From: Robinsoniella peoriensis
GTDB lineage: Bacteria > Bacillota > Clostridia > Lachnospirales > Lachnospiraceae
DNA: 64,000 nt
Reading direction: 5' to 3'
Assembly: GCF_000797495.1 (NCBI RefSeq)
Contig: NZ_JTGN01000006.1
Coordinates: 28,285 to 92,284, forward strand
Part shown: one piece after another, positions 52,661 to 60,861 of the stretch
Layout of the letters: each line of letters opens with the position of its first letter
Position numbering within the stretch: the first letter of the stretch is position 1
The notes under the pieces: model-generated
Told to the model about the DNA's origin: nothing
The model's database searches: none
The model's input: the letters and a program-made list of their open reading frames with translations, nothing else
Program-made: the position numbers and the translations under genes

Positions 52661-52742
52661 CATTTCTGCCTCTTTTCTCCGTCGCGTGTTTATTGCAGGT
52701 GTCTCTGCGACGATGGGAAACGCCTGTATTAATTTCATGTTC

Positions 52743-52771
52743 AATATAGTCCTTTGTGAAATAAATGTCAA
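52743..52771 (-). promoter_or_regulatory. Promoter of the gldA-like gene
   Basis: On the minus strand, TTGACA (52771-52766), 17-bp spacer, TATATT (52748-52743). The transcript begins near 52736. Confidence 0.75.
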
Positions 52772-53267
52772 TATACAAATTTTCTAAAAAAGGCATAAAA
52801 AAAATAGCTCTGGCAAACAATACCGGCTATTAGGGAGTACTTCGCAGCGTGTGGGGGCTGCGAAGTGTGAGTTATGAAATATATTAGCTGTTCGCTAATA
52901 CAATAGTTACTTTAGCACATTTTGGCAAATAATGCAATTCAAATTTAAAAAAATTTTTAACAATTTTTGGAAGTATGCCAGATAGCTGATTCGAGGCAGT
53001 GATTTTATAAGATTATTAAAAGAGCAGGCATTGCAAACATGATCTTTGGAAGTAAAAAATGCCTTTTGATACTGAATATAGTCGGGTATAGCCCAGACGT
53101 GGGATCTGGGCTATGAGTCAAATATATTATCATAGTTGATAATACACTTTTAGTATATTATGATTTGGTAAATTTGTCAAATTTTTTATTTGACAGATTA
53201 CAGGATAATGGATTCACCGGATGGACAGAAGGGATCTAAAGTGTAACGGGGTATATGAATTTAAAAA
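52772..53267. other. Gene-free A/T-rich gap with two strong hairpins
   Basis: No coding frame is convincing. Two perfect 10-bp inverted repeats stand out: ACTTCGCAGC / GCTGCGAAGT (52839-52866) and ATAGCCCAGA / TCTGGGCTAT (53088-53114). A smaller one (TATTAGC / GCTAATA) lies near 52881-52900. None has a T run. They may be atypical terminators or parts of an unrecognised small RNA. Confidence 0.5.
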
Positions 53268-53292
53268 AACCCCGGAAAATTACTCCGGGGTT
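53268..53292 (-). terminator. Terminator of the tRNA-Leu unit
   Basis: AACCCCGGA / TCCGGGGTT with an 8-base loop; on the minus strand it is followed by a run of seven T. It lies 63 bases past the tRNA 3' end. Confidence 0.85.
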
Positions 53293-53355
53293 ATTTTAAA
53301 AATCAAAACCAAGTTATGGTTTATCTTTCTCAAGCTTTGAAAAAGATGTGTAGCC

Positions 53356-53435
53356 TGCGGATAACAGGACTTGAACCTGCACGGTCTCCCACCAGAACCT
53401 AAATCTGGCGCGTCTGCCAATTCCGCCATATCCGC
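53356..53435 (-). tRNA. tRNA-Leu (TAG)
   Basis: On the minus strand: acceptor GCGGATA / TATCCGC with A73, D-arm GGCGGAATTGGC, anticodon stem CCAGA / TCTGG with anticodon TAG, the long variable arm typical of Leu, and T-arm GGTTCAAGTCC. CCA is not encoded. Confidence 0.92.
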
Positions 53436-53486
53436 ATATCATTAAGATCATATTGCTTATGAATATATTACTTAACAACCTTTGGT

Positions 53487-53516
53487 ATTATAACCTGATC
53501 TGACAGGATTCGTCAA
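53487..53516 (-). promoter_or_regulatory. Promoter of tRNA-Leu
   Basis: On the minus strand, TTGACG (53516-53511), 18-bp spacer, TATAAT (53492-53487), about 50 bases before the tRNA. Confidence 0.7.
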
Positions 53517-53556
53517 GATATTTTTTTCATAAAATCGGAATAATTTTAAATACTCA

Positions 53557-53585
53557 TTGACACTCCCAAATTCATATGGTATATA
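53557..53585 (+). promoter_or_regulatory. Promoter of the ABC-F leader
   Basis: TTGACA (53557-53562), 17-bp spacer, TATATA (53580-53585). The transcript would start near 53592, about 400 bases before the ABC-F gene, and carry a 35-codon ORF and two terminators. Confidence 0.7.
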
Positions 53586-53646
53586 TACTGTAGAACAAAC
53601 AGAAGCCGTCTTTCCAAAGGGGCATGATCTGTGAAAGGAATTCATT

Positions 53647-53754
53647 ATGATTACGATATGTAACAAATTCGTGAAGTTAGTCGAGAAACTTAACTCTGTA
53701 CAACTGGAAATTGATTCGGTGAAGCATTGTGCAGAGGTTAATCAGAGGGTTTAG
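53647..53754 (+). CDS. Putative 35-aa leader peptide of the ABC-F gene
   Basis: ATG 53647 stands 7 bases after AAAGGA. The peptide begins MITICNKFVKLVEK and ends VNQRV; it is amphipathic, with no membrane segment. It lies in the leader between the promoter at 53557 and the terminators at 53855 and 53915. ABC-F antibiotic-resistance genes often have such upstream ORFs, where drug-stalled ribosomes change RNA folding and prevent termination. That role is inferred here from the layout. No similarity is recognised. Confidence 0.5.
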   Translation: MITICNKFVKLVEKLNSVQLEIDSVKHCAEVNQRV

Positions 53755-53854
53755 GCCCTGTTCTTCATCGGCAGATAAAGTATTCAAGGTGTAGCAGCTG
53801 GCTATGCTTGGTTTGTGTACTTATTTGCCGGCGTATGAGATGAATGATAGATAT

Positions 53855-53893
53855 GGCCATGGACAAGTTGCTTTGTCCATGGCCTTTTGTTTT
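53855..53893 (+). terminator. Leader terminator 1 before the ABC-F gene
   Basis: GGCCATGGACAA pairs perfectly with TTGTCCATGGCC around a 6-base loop, followed by TTTTGTTTT. Confidence 0.9.
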
Positions 53894-53914
53894 GCAGAAA
53901 AATAGTTTGTTGAC

Positions 53915-53960
53915 AAAACAGAGGGTCCGTACCTTACAGGTGCAGTCTCTCTGTTTTTTT
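53915..53960 (+). terminator. Leader terminator 2 before the ABC-F gene
   Basis: AAAACAGAG pairs with CTCTGTTTT, followed by more T. The loop contains a smaller ACCT / AGGT stem. It ends 37 bases before ATG 53997, so an active terminator here would silence the gene. A TTGACA overlaps the start of the stem but has no -10 box at the right distance. Confidence 0.8.
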
Positions 53961-53996
53961 GTATTTATGATTATGAAATAGAAAAGAGGAAATGAT

Positions 53997-55535
53997 ATGA
54001 GTTTATTAGACGTTACAGAATTAACACACAGTTTTGCAGAAAAAGCATTGTACCAGAATGCGGAGTTTCATTTATTTAAAGGGGAACACATTGGAGTTGT
54101 CGGTCAGAATGGAGCCGGAAAAAGTACCCTGATCAAAATATTGCTTGGTGATGTGGTACCTGACCATGGGGAAGTAAAGTGGCAGTCAGGTATTCAGCTT
54201 GGTCATCTTGACCAGTATGCAGTAATTAAACAGGAAATGACCATTATGAAATATCTGCAGACGGCGTTTGCAGATCTCTATGCCATGGAAGAAAAAATGG
54301 AAAAACTGTATCAGGAGGGGGCCGAAGAGGCAAATGAAGAGCTGTTGATACGGGCAGGCAGGTATCAGGAGCAATTGATTACAGAAGAATTCTATGAGAT
54401 TGGGAGTAAGATTGGCAAAGTTGCTACGGGACTTGGGCTGGATGCGGTTGGGATGGAGCAGCCGTTAGAAAAATTGAGTGGGGGACAGCGGGCAAAGGTA
54501 ATTCTTGCAAAATTATTATTATCTAAGCCAGAAGTTTTGCTGCTTGATGAACCTACTAATTTTCTGGATAAAGAGCATGTGGATTGGCTGTCTGAATTCC
54601 TGAACTGTTTTGAGGGGGCATTTGTTGTGGTATCTCATGATTTTGAATTTCTGGAGAAGATCACCACGGGGATTTTGGATATCGAGTTTGGAACAGTGCG
54701 TAAGTACAGTGGAAGTTACCTGAAGTTCCTGGATCAGAAAGTGCATCTCAGGGAAGATTACATCCGGCAGTATCATGCCCAGCAACGGAAAATTGAAAAA
54801 ACAGAAGAATATATACGAAAAAATAAAGCAGGAGTGAATGCAAAAATGGCAAGGGGACGGCAGAAACAATTAGACCGTCTGGAGCGGATCGCACCGCCAA
54901 ACTTTACCACAAAGCCTGTAATACAGTTTCAGGAGACGGAAATATCGCCGGGAAAGGCACTTTCAGTTACCAATCTGGAAATCGGATACTATTATCCACT
55001 GCTGTCTAAAATTAGCTTTGTTGTTAACGGTGGCCAGAAGATCGTGGTCACAGGATTTAATGGTATAGGAAAATCTACTCTGTTAAAGACTTTGATCGGG
55101 AAAATACCTAAATTAGCAGGCAGTTTCCGGTTTTTAGAGCAGGTAAAGATTGGATATTATGAGCAGGATCTGCGTTGGGAAGATCCAAATAGAACTCCAC
55201 TGCAGATTATATCGGACTGCTATCCGTCAATGAAAAATAAGGAGGCGCGTAAGGCCCTGGCGCGGTGTGGAGTAAAAGAAGAGCATGTGCTAAGGGGAAT
55301 TAAAACTTTAAGCGGTGGAGAGCAGTCTAAAGTGAAGCTTTGCAGGCTTCTTTTATCCCCATGTAATTTCCTTATCATGGATGAGCCGACCAACCATCTG
55401 GATCAGGATGCGAAAGAAGCTCTGAAAAATGCTTTGATAAAATTCGAGGGGAGCGTCATATTAGTTTCCCATGAGGAAAAATTTTACAGAGACTGGGCAG
55501 ATAAAGTACTGGATATAGAAAAAGAGATTTTATGA
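53997..55535 (+). CDS. ABC-F family ATPase (ribosome-associated)
   Basis: This 512-aa protein has two ABC cassettes and no membrane segments. Cassette 1 has Walker A GQNGAGKST, signature LSGGQRAK and Walker B VLLLDEPTNFLD. Cassette 2 has GFNGIGKST, LSGGEQSK and FLIMDEPTNHLD. Between them is a charged helical linker (about 235-305, with RKNKAGVNAKMARGRQKQLDRL), the P-site tRNA interaction motif. ABC-F proteins act on ribosomes as translation factors or as protection against peptidyl-transferase antibiotics. The attenuator-like leader supports a resistance or stress role, but the linker alone does not tell which. GAGGAA precedes ATG 53997. Confidence 0.88.
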   Translation: MSLLDVTELTHSFAEKALYQNAEFHLFKGEHIGVVGQNGAGKSTLIKILLGDVVPDHGEVKWQSGIQLGHLDQYAVIKQEMTIMKYLQTAFADLYAMEEKMEKLYQEGAEEANEELLIRAGRYQEQLITEEFYEIGSKIGKVATGLGLDAVGMEQPLEKLSGGQRAKVILAKLLLSKPEVLLLDEPTNFLDKEHVDWLSEFLNCFEGAFVVVSHDFEFLEKITTGILDIEFGTVRKYSGSYLKFLDQKVHLREDYIRQYHAQQRKIEKTEEYIRKNKAGVNAKMARGRQKQLDRLERIAPPNFTTKPVIQFQETEISPGKALSVTNLEIGYYYPLLSKISFVVNGGQKIVVTGFNGIGKSTLLKTLIGKIPKLAGSFRFLEQVKIGYYEQDLRWEDPNRTPLQIISDCYPSMKNKEARKALARCGVKEEHVLRGIKTLSGGEQSKVKLCRLLLSPCNFLIMDEPTNHLDQDAKEALKNALIKFEGSVILVSHEEKFYRDWADKVLDIEKEIL

Positions 55536-55673
55536 AAAAGTATGTCCTATTCGCAGGCAAGTATGTTATAATTATTTATGCTTCAGGCAGATTAAAAAAG
55601 CAGATTAATAAGCAGATTAAATAATAGATTAAAAAGCTATTATAAAAGCAGATACTTAAAGGAGAAGGCATAC

Positions 55674-57644
55674 ATGGATCAGTGGAATACTGACCGTATC
55701 ATAGATAATATGGATGCATTTGTCTATGCGATACGTTATGATACGCATCAGTTTTTATATACGAATAAAGTTTTGCGGGAGAAGTTTCCTGAATTACAAA
55801 AAGACATTACCTGCCATAAACTGTTTTTTGGCAGTGATGAGGTCTGTAAGGATTGTCCGATGGGAAGCGGGCAGGGGGAAAATAATGTCAGATCTGTAAT
55901 GTGGATTGAAAGCCTGCAGCAATGGCTGCAGTTGGATTATAGTGCATATCAGGATGAAAAACTGGGGTTTTGCTTTGTATGTATTGGTGTTGATATTACC
56001 AGTGTAAAAGAGTCTATCCGCATGACGAAGACTGTTCTGGATGGTATTCATGCAGCTGCTTATACTGTAGGTATGGAAGATTACAGGATCAGTTTTGTTA
56101 ATCAGGAACTGCGCAACATGCTGCCGGATATTCAGGAGAAGGATCTTTGTTATCAGGCACTGTGGAATAATCAGAAACCCTGCAGTCATTGCCCGATTCC
56201 CCATCTGAATGAGGATAATCCCAGCAGGAAAATGGAGATATATAATGAAAAGTTAAATAAATATCTAAGCATAGACAGTGTAAGAGTATTAGGATCAGAC
56301 TCAAAACCGGTTGCGATTTTTACCGGCTACGATATATCCAAGCGTATTGCTTATGAAAATCAGTTGAAAGACACCTTATTTAAAGATATGCAGCTCGGGA
56401 TTAAGAATAGGGCGTCTTTTATGGAAGATCTGTCTATGCTGTTCCAAGATGGAAAAAATGGCTGTGTATGTATCTTGAATATGAAGAATTTTAATAATTA
56501 CAATCTTGTTTTTGGAAGGCAGCAGGGAGATGCATTACTGAAATTGATTGTGGAGAGATGTGTAGAGATATATCCAAAGCATCGTGTATATCGCGTGGGT
56601 GGAGCTAAATTTGCATTTCTGGCATCTTGTGAGGAACAGTGTAACCTGATCCGGGAGAAGATTGTCAAGGTGATTCAGGATGAGTCACATAAAAACGGAC
56701 AGAATTTTCGGCTTTTCATAGATGTAGTTTTAATTGATTTCCCACAATATGCTCCGAATCCTGAAATGGTGATACATAATGCGGAATACATGCTGTCAAA
56801 GGCAAAGAAGACAGAATCCAGTGAAGTGCTGTATTTTAGAAAAACGGAACAAATACAGATGGAGAGAAAAAACCAGATAGCAGGCATTATTCGCGAAAAG
56901 GCAGCAGAACAATCTTTTGAAGTTTATTATCAGCCTATTTATGAGATTGAATCCGGTACATATACCAAGTGCGAAGCACTTTTACGGGTGAAGGATAAAA
57001 AATTAGGCTGGATATCACCATCAGAATTTATTCCCATTGCAGAACAGAGCGGATTGATCAATCAGCTTGGGGTCTTTGTTTTGGAAGAGGCCTGCAGAAT
57101 GATTGCCAAAAGGGAGAAAATGGGGCTGGACCCTGTACAGATTAACGTAAATGTATCTACGGTACAATTTTCAAAAAGCACTTTTTATGATGACGTTACA
57201 CAGGTAGTTCAAAAGTATCATATAGATCCGGCGCTGATCCAACTGGAGGTTACCGAAAGCATTATTATCAATTCATTTGATTATATCATAAATATTATGC
57301 GGAGGTTAATCGAGTTTGGGGTATCTTTTGCCATAGATGATTTTGGAACGGGATATTCCAGCCTGAGTTATATTGGAACACTTCCGGTAGAAAGTATTAA
57401 ATTAGACAAAAGTTTTGTGGATAAGATCGCAGAATCCGAAGTTTATCTTCTGATCGTGAAAAATGTAATTGAGATTGCAAAGGGACTTCAGTTTCAAATT
57501 GTGGCAGAGGGAGTGGAAGGCAGGAATCAATATGAGATATTGAAGCGCCTGGACTGTGATTATATTCAGGGATATTTTTTTTCCACTCCTCTGCCGCCTG
57601 AAGAATTTGAACAGTTTTTAGAGAAAGAAACGGTTCTTGTATAA
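55674..57644 (+). CDS. PAS-PAS-GGDEF(degenerate)-EAL phosphodiesterase
   Basis: This 656-aa soluble protein has two PAS-like domains (about 5-115 and 120-225). Each carries a Cys motif of the form C..(G/N)...CxxCP: one includes CKDCP, the other CSHCP. A GGDEF-fold domain (about 235-390) follows with GGAKF in place of GGDEF near residue 308, so it is not a cyclase. The EAL domain of about 395-650 keeps CEALLRV (Glu434), NVNVS, LEVTES, IDDFGTGYSS, LDKSF, EGVE and QGYFF, so it is probably an active c-di-GMP phosphodiesterase. AAGGAG precedes ATG 55674. The paired CxxC sites suggest redox or metal sensing. Confidence 0.9.
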   Translation: MDQWNTDRIIDNMDAFVYAIRYDTHQFLYTNKVLREKFPELQKDITCHKLFFGSDEVCKDCPMGSGQGENNVRSVMWIESLQQWLQLDYSAYQDEKLGFCFVCIGVDITSVKESIRMTKTVLDGIHAAAYTVGMEDYRISFVNQELRNMLPDIQEKDLCYQALWNNQKPCSHCPIPHLNEDNPSRKMEIYNEKLNKYLSIDSVRVLGSDSKPVAIFTGYDISKRIAYENQLKDTLFKDMQLGIKNRASFMEDLSMLFQDGKNGCVCILNMKNFNNYNLVFGRQQGDALLKLIVERCVEIYPKHRVYRVGGAKFAFLASCEEQCNLIREKIVKVIQDESHKNGQNFRLFIDVVLIDFPQYAPNPEMVIHNAEYMLSKAKKTESSEVLYFRKTEQIQMERKNQIAGIIREKAAEQSFEVYYQPIYEIESGTYTKCEALLRVKDKKLGWISPSEFIPIAEQSGLINQLGVFVLEEACRMIAKREKMGLDPVQINVNVSTVQFSKSTFYDDVTQVVQKYHIDPALIQLEVTESIIINSFDYIINIMRRLIEFGVSFAIDDFGTGYSSLSYIGTLPVESIKLDKSFVDKIAESEVYLLIVKNVIEIAKGLQFQIVAEGVEGRNQYEILKRLDCDYIQGYFFSTPLPPEEFEQFLEKETVLV

Positions 57645-57689
57645 ATCCGTGTAATGATACATGATGAAAGAACAGATTTTAATAAGATG

Positions 57690-57971
57690 CTATTCTTCTT
57701 TTATAAGGCCGTTATATTCCGGGTGTTTGGAAAACCAGTGCTGGGCATAGGAGCAGGTGAGAACCGCTTTTTTGTTTTCACAGCGGAGGTGTTCAGCCAG
57801 AGCCAGCATGAGCTGACCGGCAATTCCCTGTCCCTGCAGGGATTCATCTACGAAGGTATGGTTTACCTCAACGGTATTTTCGTCTATATCCGGAAAAGTA
57901 ACTTCTGCCAGCATCTTTTGGCTGGTAGTATTGTGTAAGGCAATCTGATTTTTCTGAAACGTAAAGTTCAT
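57690..57971 (-). CDS. Small GNAT acetyltransferase (YidJ/NATD1-like)
   Basis: This 93-aa protein is a short GNAT domain: NTVEVNHTFVDESLQGQGIAGQLM holds the acetyl-CoA-binding QGQGIAG loop, followed by VLTCSYAQHWFSKHPEY. This minimal form corresponds to the YidJ/NATD1 group, whose substrates are largely unknown. Start 57971 fits AAAGGAG with a 10-base spacer. A longer frame runs back into the MITE-like repeat and is not credible. It converges with the EAL gene, 45 bases away. Confidence 0.8.
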   Translation of the reverse strand: MNFTFQKNQIALHNTTSQKMLAEVTFPDIDENTVEVNHTFVDESLQGQGIAGQLMLALAEHLRCENKKAVLTCSYAQHWFSKHPEYNGLIKEE

Positions 57972-57990
57972 GGTGATTACACTCCTTTCC

Positions 57991-58220
57991 AGTGCGTCTA
58001 TGAAAATCATTTCTGCTGACTGCGCATCACTGCACGGCATATTTGCAGCAAATTCAGGTCACTTTTCTGCGGATAACGAACCAAACGGATGCGCTTGGGG
58101 ATTCAGCTGGAAACTGCCGCCAGGGTCAGATATCCTGCCGATCACAGCGGAGTATCTGAATTGGAGCGAATCTAATGGAATGTGTGGCACACAGCTTGCA
58201 GAAACATTTTATAACACACT
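57991..58220. repeat. 230-bp diverged MITE-like element
   Basis: The left end (AGTGCGTCTATGAAAAT) and right end (ATTTTATAACACACT) are imperfect inverted copies. Both ends and an internal block (GGCATATTTGCAGCAAATTCAGGT) align with the 162-bp element at 7377-7538. It lies between the GNAT and secreted protease genes and directly abuts the GNAT ribosome site. It is longer in the middle than the other copy. Confidence 0.65.
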
Positions 58221-58312
58221 AATGAGATCAATTGTTATGAATCAAAGGCATAGATATTATGTACAGAAGTTTAGCATAGAATACATGGAAAAGCAACATA
58301 GTGGAGATAGAG

Positions 58313-60820
58313 ATGTTAAAAAAGAAATGGATTATTTATTTGGGAATGCTGATTTTGTTATTTCAGCTTCCGGTTACGGTATATGCATCCCGGGAAGTAG
58401 ACAAGGGATTGGATTATATAAAGGGACGTCCGCTCACAGAGGATGAAATCGAGGCTCAAAAGGAGCTGGAGCCTGATTTAAAAGAATTGACGCCCTACAA
58501 TATTCCGGAGAGTGAGAGGGGTGCGGCACCCAGAGCAAGGATGGCGCTTCCATCAGCTTATGATTCCAGAAATAACGGATATATTACTTCGGTAAAGGAT
58601 CAGAATCCCTGGGGAGCCTGTTGGGCATTTGCATTTCAGGGAACGCTGGAAGCTTCTTTAATTAAAGATGGATGGAGTGCGTCCGGACTGGATTTATCTG
58701 AACAGCACCTGGGTTATTTTACATACTACAGGGCTGCAGATTTATTTGGGAATACGGCAGGAGATCAGGTTCAGATTTACCTCAGGCAGAATGTGGACAA
58801 GGGGTATCTGGATTTTGGCGGGAATGCCCAGTGGGCAGTGATGGCTATGAGCAGCTGGACAGGAGCTGCGGACGAATCGGTATCTGTTTATCCGAAAAAT
58901 ACGGCATCCATCCGTCCTTTAAATAATGCCATTGCCTATCAGGATAAAGTGCATCTGCAAAATGCCAGATGGGTTGGTACAAAGGATCGGACAACCGTAA
59001 AGCAATGGATCTTAAATTATGGTGCATCATATATTTCACTGGTATACCAGCCGCAGTTTTTTAACCGCAGTACAGCAGCCTATAACTATCAGGGATATGA
59101 TGACATGAATCATGCCGTTACTCTGGTAGGCTGGGATGATACGTACAGCAGGGAAAATTTTCCGGAGGGTTGTAAGCCAAAGAATAACGGAGCCTGGCTG
59201 GCAAAAAACAGTTATGGCAGTGCCTGGGGAGACAAGGGATATTTCTGGATTTCTTATGAAGATAACTATTTGAACAGAAGCGACTCTTATGCATTTGTAA
59301 TGGAAGGAGAAGCAGCGGATAATTACGATTATATTTACCAGTATGACGGTACCATATACGATGGTTATGTAAGGATACAAAATGGATACAGCGCCGGAAA
59401 TATCTATCAAACGGCTTCAGCGAAAGCAAACGGAGAGATACTGGAAGCGGTCTCTTTTATGAGTGAGACACCCAATCTATCTTATAAGATACAGATCTAT
59501 CGAAATGTCAGGGATAAAACAAATCCTGCAAGCGGCGTGCCGGTTTATGCCAGTGAGCAAAGTGGAAATGTGTCTTATTCCGGATATTATACCATTCCAC
59601 TGAAAGAAAAAGTGCATTTGGATAAAGGAGAAAAATTCTCCGTAGTTATCACATTTACCAATCGGAGCGGCACAAATGTACTTTTGAACATTGATAAGTC
59701 GGATACGAGATACAGTGATATGCATATAACAAACCATACGGAAGCCGGGCAGAGCTTTGTGGGTAATAAGAACGGAAATGTATGGTATGATGGGGATAAT
59801 GAAGGTTACAGCGTACGGATCAAAGCATTTACCGCTAATGCAGCTGTTCCGAATCCTAATCCGCGTACCACACTGCTTGAGGAAATTTTCTTAAATAAAG
59901 CAAATCTGACCTTAAATAAAAATGGAACATCTACGCTTCGTGTGTCTTATTCTCCGGAAGATACTACGGTTGATAAAAAAGTAACCTGGACAAGTAAAAA
60001 CAGTAAAATTGCTTCTGTGGATAAAAATGGAAAAGTGATGGGGCTGCGTGCTGGAAGTACGGTAATTACTGCCAGGGTGGGGAATCTAACCGCACAATGC
60101 AGGATTACAGTAAAATCCCCGCTGAATCATATTGTTTTGACAAAAGCAAAACTAACGCTTACACCCAAGATGACCAGCAAGTTAAAAGTAACTTTTTATC
60201 CATCGGATACAACAGATTCCAGGAAGATTACATGGAGCAGTAATCAAAAAAAGGTAGCTACTGTAAAAAATGGTGTCATTACTGCAGTGGGAGTTGGGAA
60301 AGCTGAAATAAAGGCAAAAGTAGGAAAGCGAAGTGCAGTTTGCGAAGTAACGGTAAAGAAGCCGAAAGTCAGCCTGAACAGAACCTCTACGGTGCTTTAC
60401 ACCTCTGGGAAAAAGACTGTAATTCTAAAAGCGGATATCCGGGGGGCCAGTAATAAAATAAACTGGAGCAGCAGTGATAAGCGGATAGCAAAAGTTGACA
60501 AAAAGGGTAAGGTTACGGCAGTTCGAAAAGGTACTGCATATATTACGGCGACAGCAAATAAAGTGAAGAAAACCTGCAAAGTAATCGTAAAAGACCCAAT
60601 CCTTAACCTGCGGCATACTTCTGCACAGGTAAAGAAAAATAAAACATATGCGATAAAAGTAAATGCCATTCCGAAAGGAACAATCACTTATAAATCCTCA
60701 AAGCCCAAAGTGGCTGCGGTAAACAGGAAAGGTGTAGTAACCGGGCTTCGACGGGGTTCGGCAAATATTACCGTAAAATGTAACGGTGTTAAAAAAGTAA
60801 TAAAAATCACTGTAAAATAA
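58313..60820 (+). CDS. Secreted papain-like (C1) protease with four BIG2 repeats
   Basis: This 835-aa protein has a signal peptide (1-26, ending VYAS). A short propeptide-like stretch leads to a C1A protease domain of about 75-320: Cys103 in PWGACWAFAFQG, His267 in NHAVTLVGWDD and Asn299 in AKNSYGSAWGDKGYFWISY. A lectin-like beta domain follows (about 330-515). Four Lys-rich BIG2 Ig-like repeats (about 521-601, 602-682, 683-760, 761-835) run to the end, each with a W(S/T)S or YKS strand and a V(T/M)GLR- or TAV-like turn. No LPXTG is present; the basic BIG2 tail may bind the wall. ATG 58313 follows GTGGAG. It is related to the anchored protease at 24500. Confidence 0.88.
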   Translation: MLKKKWIIYLGMLILLFQLPVTVYASREVDKGLDYIKGRPLTEDEIEAQKELEPDLKELTPYNIPESERGAAPRARMALPSAYDSRNNGYITSVKDQNPWGACWAFAFQGTLEASLIKDGWSASGLDLSEQHLGYFTYYRAADLFGNTAGDQVQIYLRQNVDKGYLDFGGNAQWAVMAMSSWTGAADESVSVYPKNTASIRPLNNAIAYQDKVHLQNARWVGTKDRTTVKQWILNYGASYISLVYQPQFFNRSTAAYNYQGYDDMNHAVTLVGWDDTYSRENFPEGCKPKNNGAWLAKNSYGSAWGDKGYFWISYEDNYLNRSDSYAFVMEGEAADNYDYIYQYDGTIYDGYVRIQNGYSAGNIYQTASAKANGEILEAVSFMSETPNLSYKIQIYRNVRDKTNPASGVPVYASEQSGNVSYSGYYTIPLKEKVHLDKGEKFSVVITFTNRSGTNVLLNIDKSDTRYSDMHITNHTEAGQSFVGNKNGNVWYDGDNEGYSVRIKAFTANAAVPNPNPRTTLLEEIFLNKANLTLNKNGTSTLRVSYSPEDTTVDKKVTWTSKNSKIASVDKNGKVMGLRAGSTVITARVGNLTAQCRITVKSPLNHIVLTKAKLTLTPKMTSKLKVTFYPSDTTDSRKITWSSNQKKVATVKNGVITAVGVGKAEIKAKVGKRSAVCEVTVKKPKVSLNRTSTVLYTSGKKTVILKADIRGASNKINWSSSDKRIAKVDKKGKVTAVRKGTAYITATANKVKKTCKVIVKDPILNLRHTSAQVKKNKTYAIKVNAIPKGTITYKSSKPKVAAVNRKGVVTGLRRGSANITVKCNGVKKVIKITVK

Positions 60821-60861
60821 ACGAGTGCTCTGCTGAGAATCATTTTACAGAGAAAGTAGAT

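Noticed and set aside
57970..58446. 158-codon frame between the GNAT and protease genes
   Set aside because: It lies on the MITE-like repeat and the start of the protease gene in another frame; no ribosome site or family similarity.
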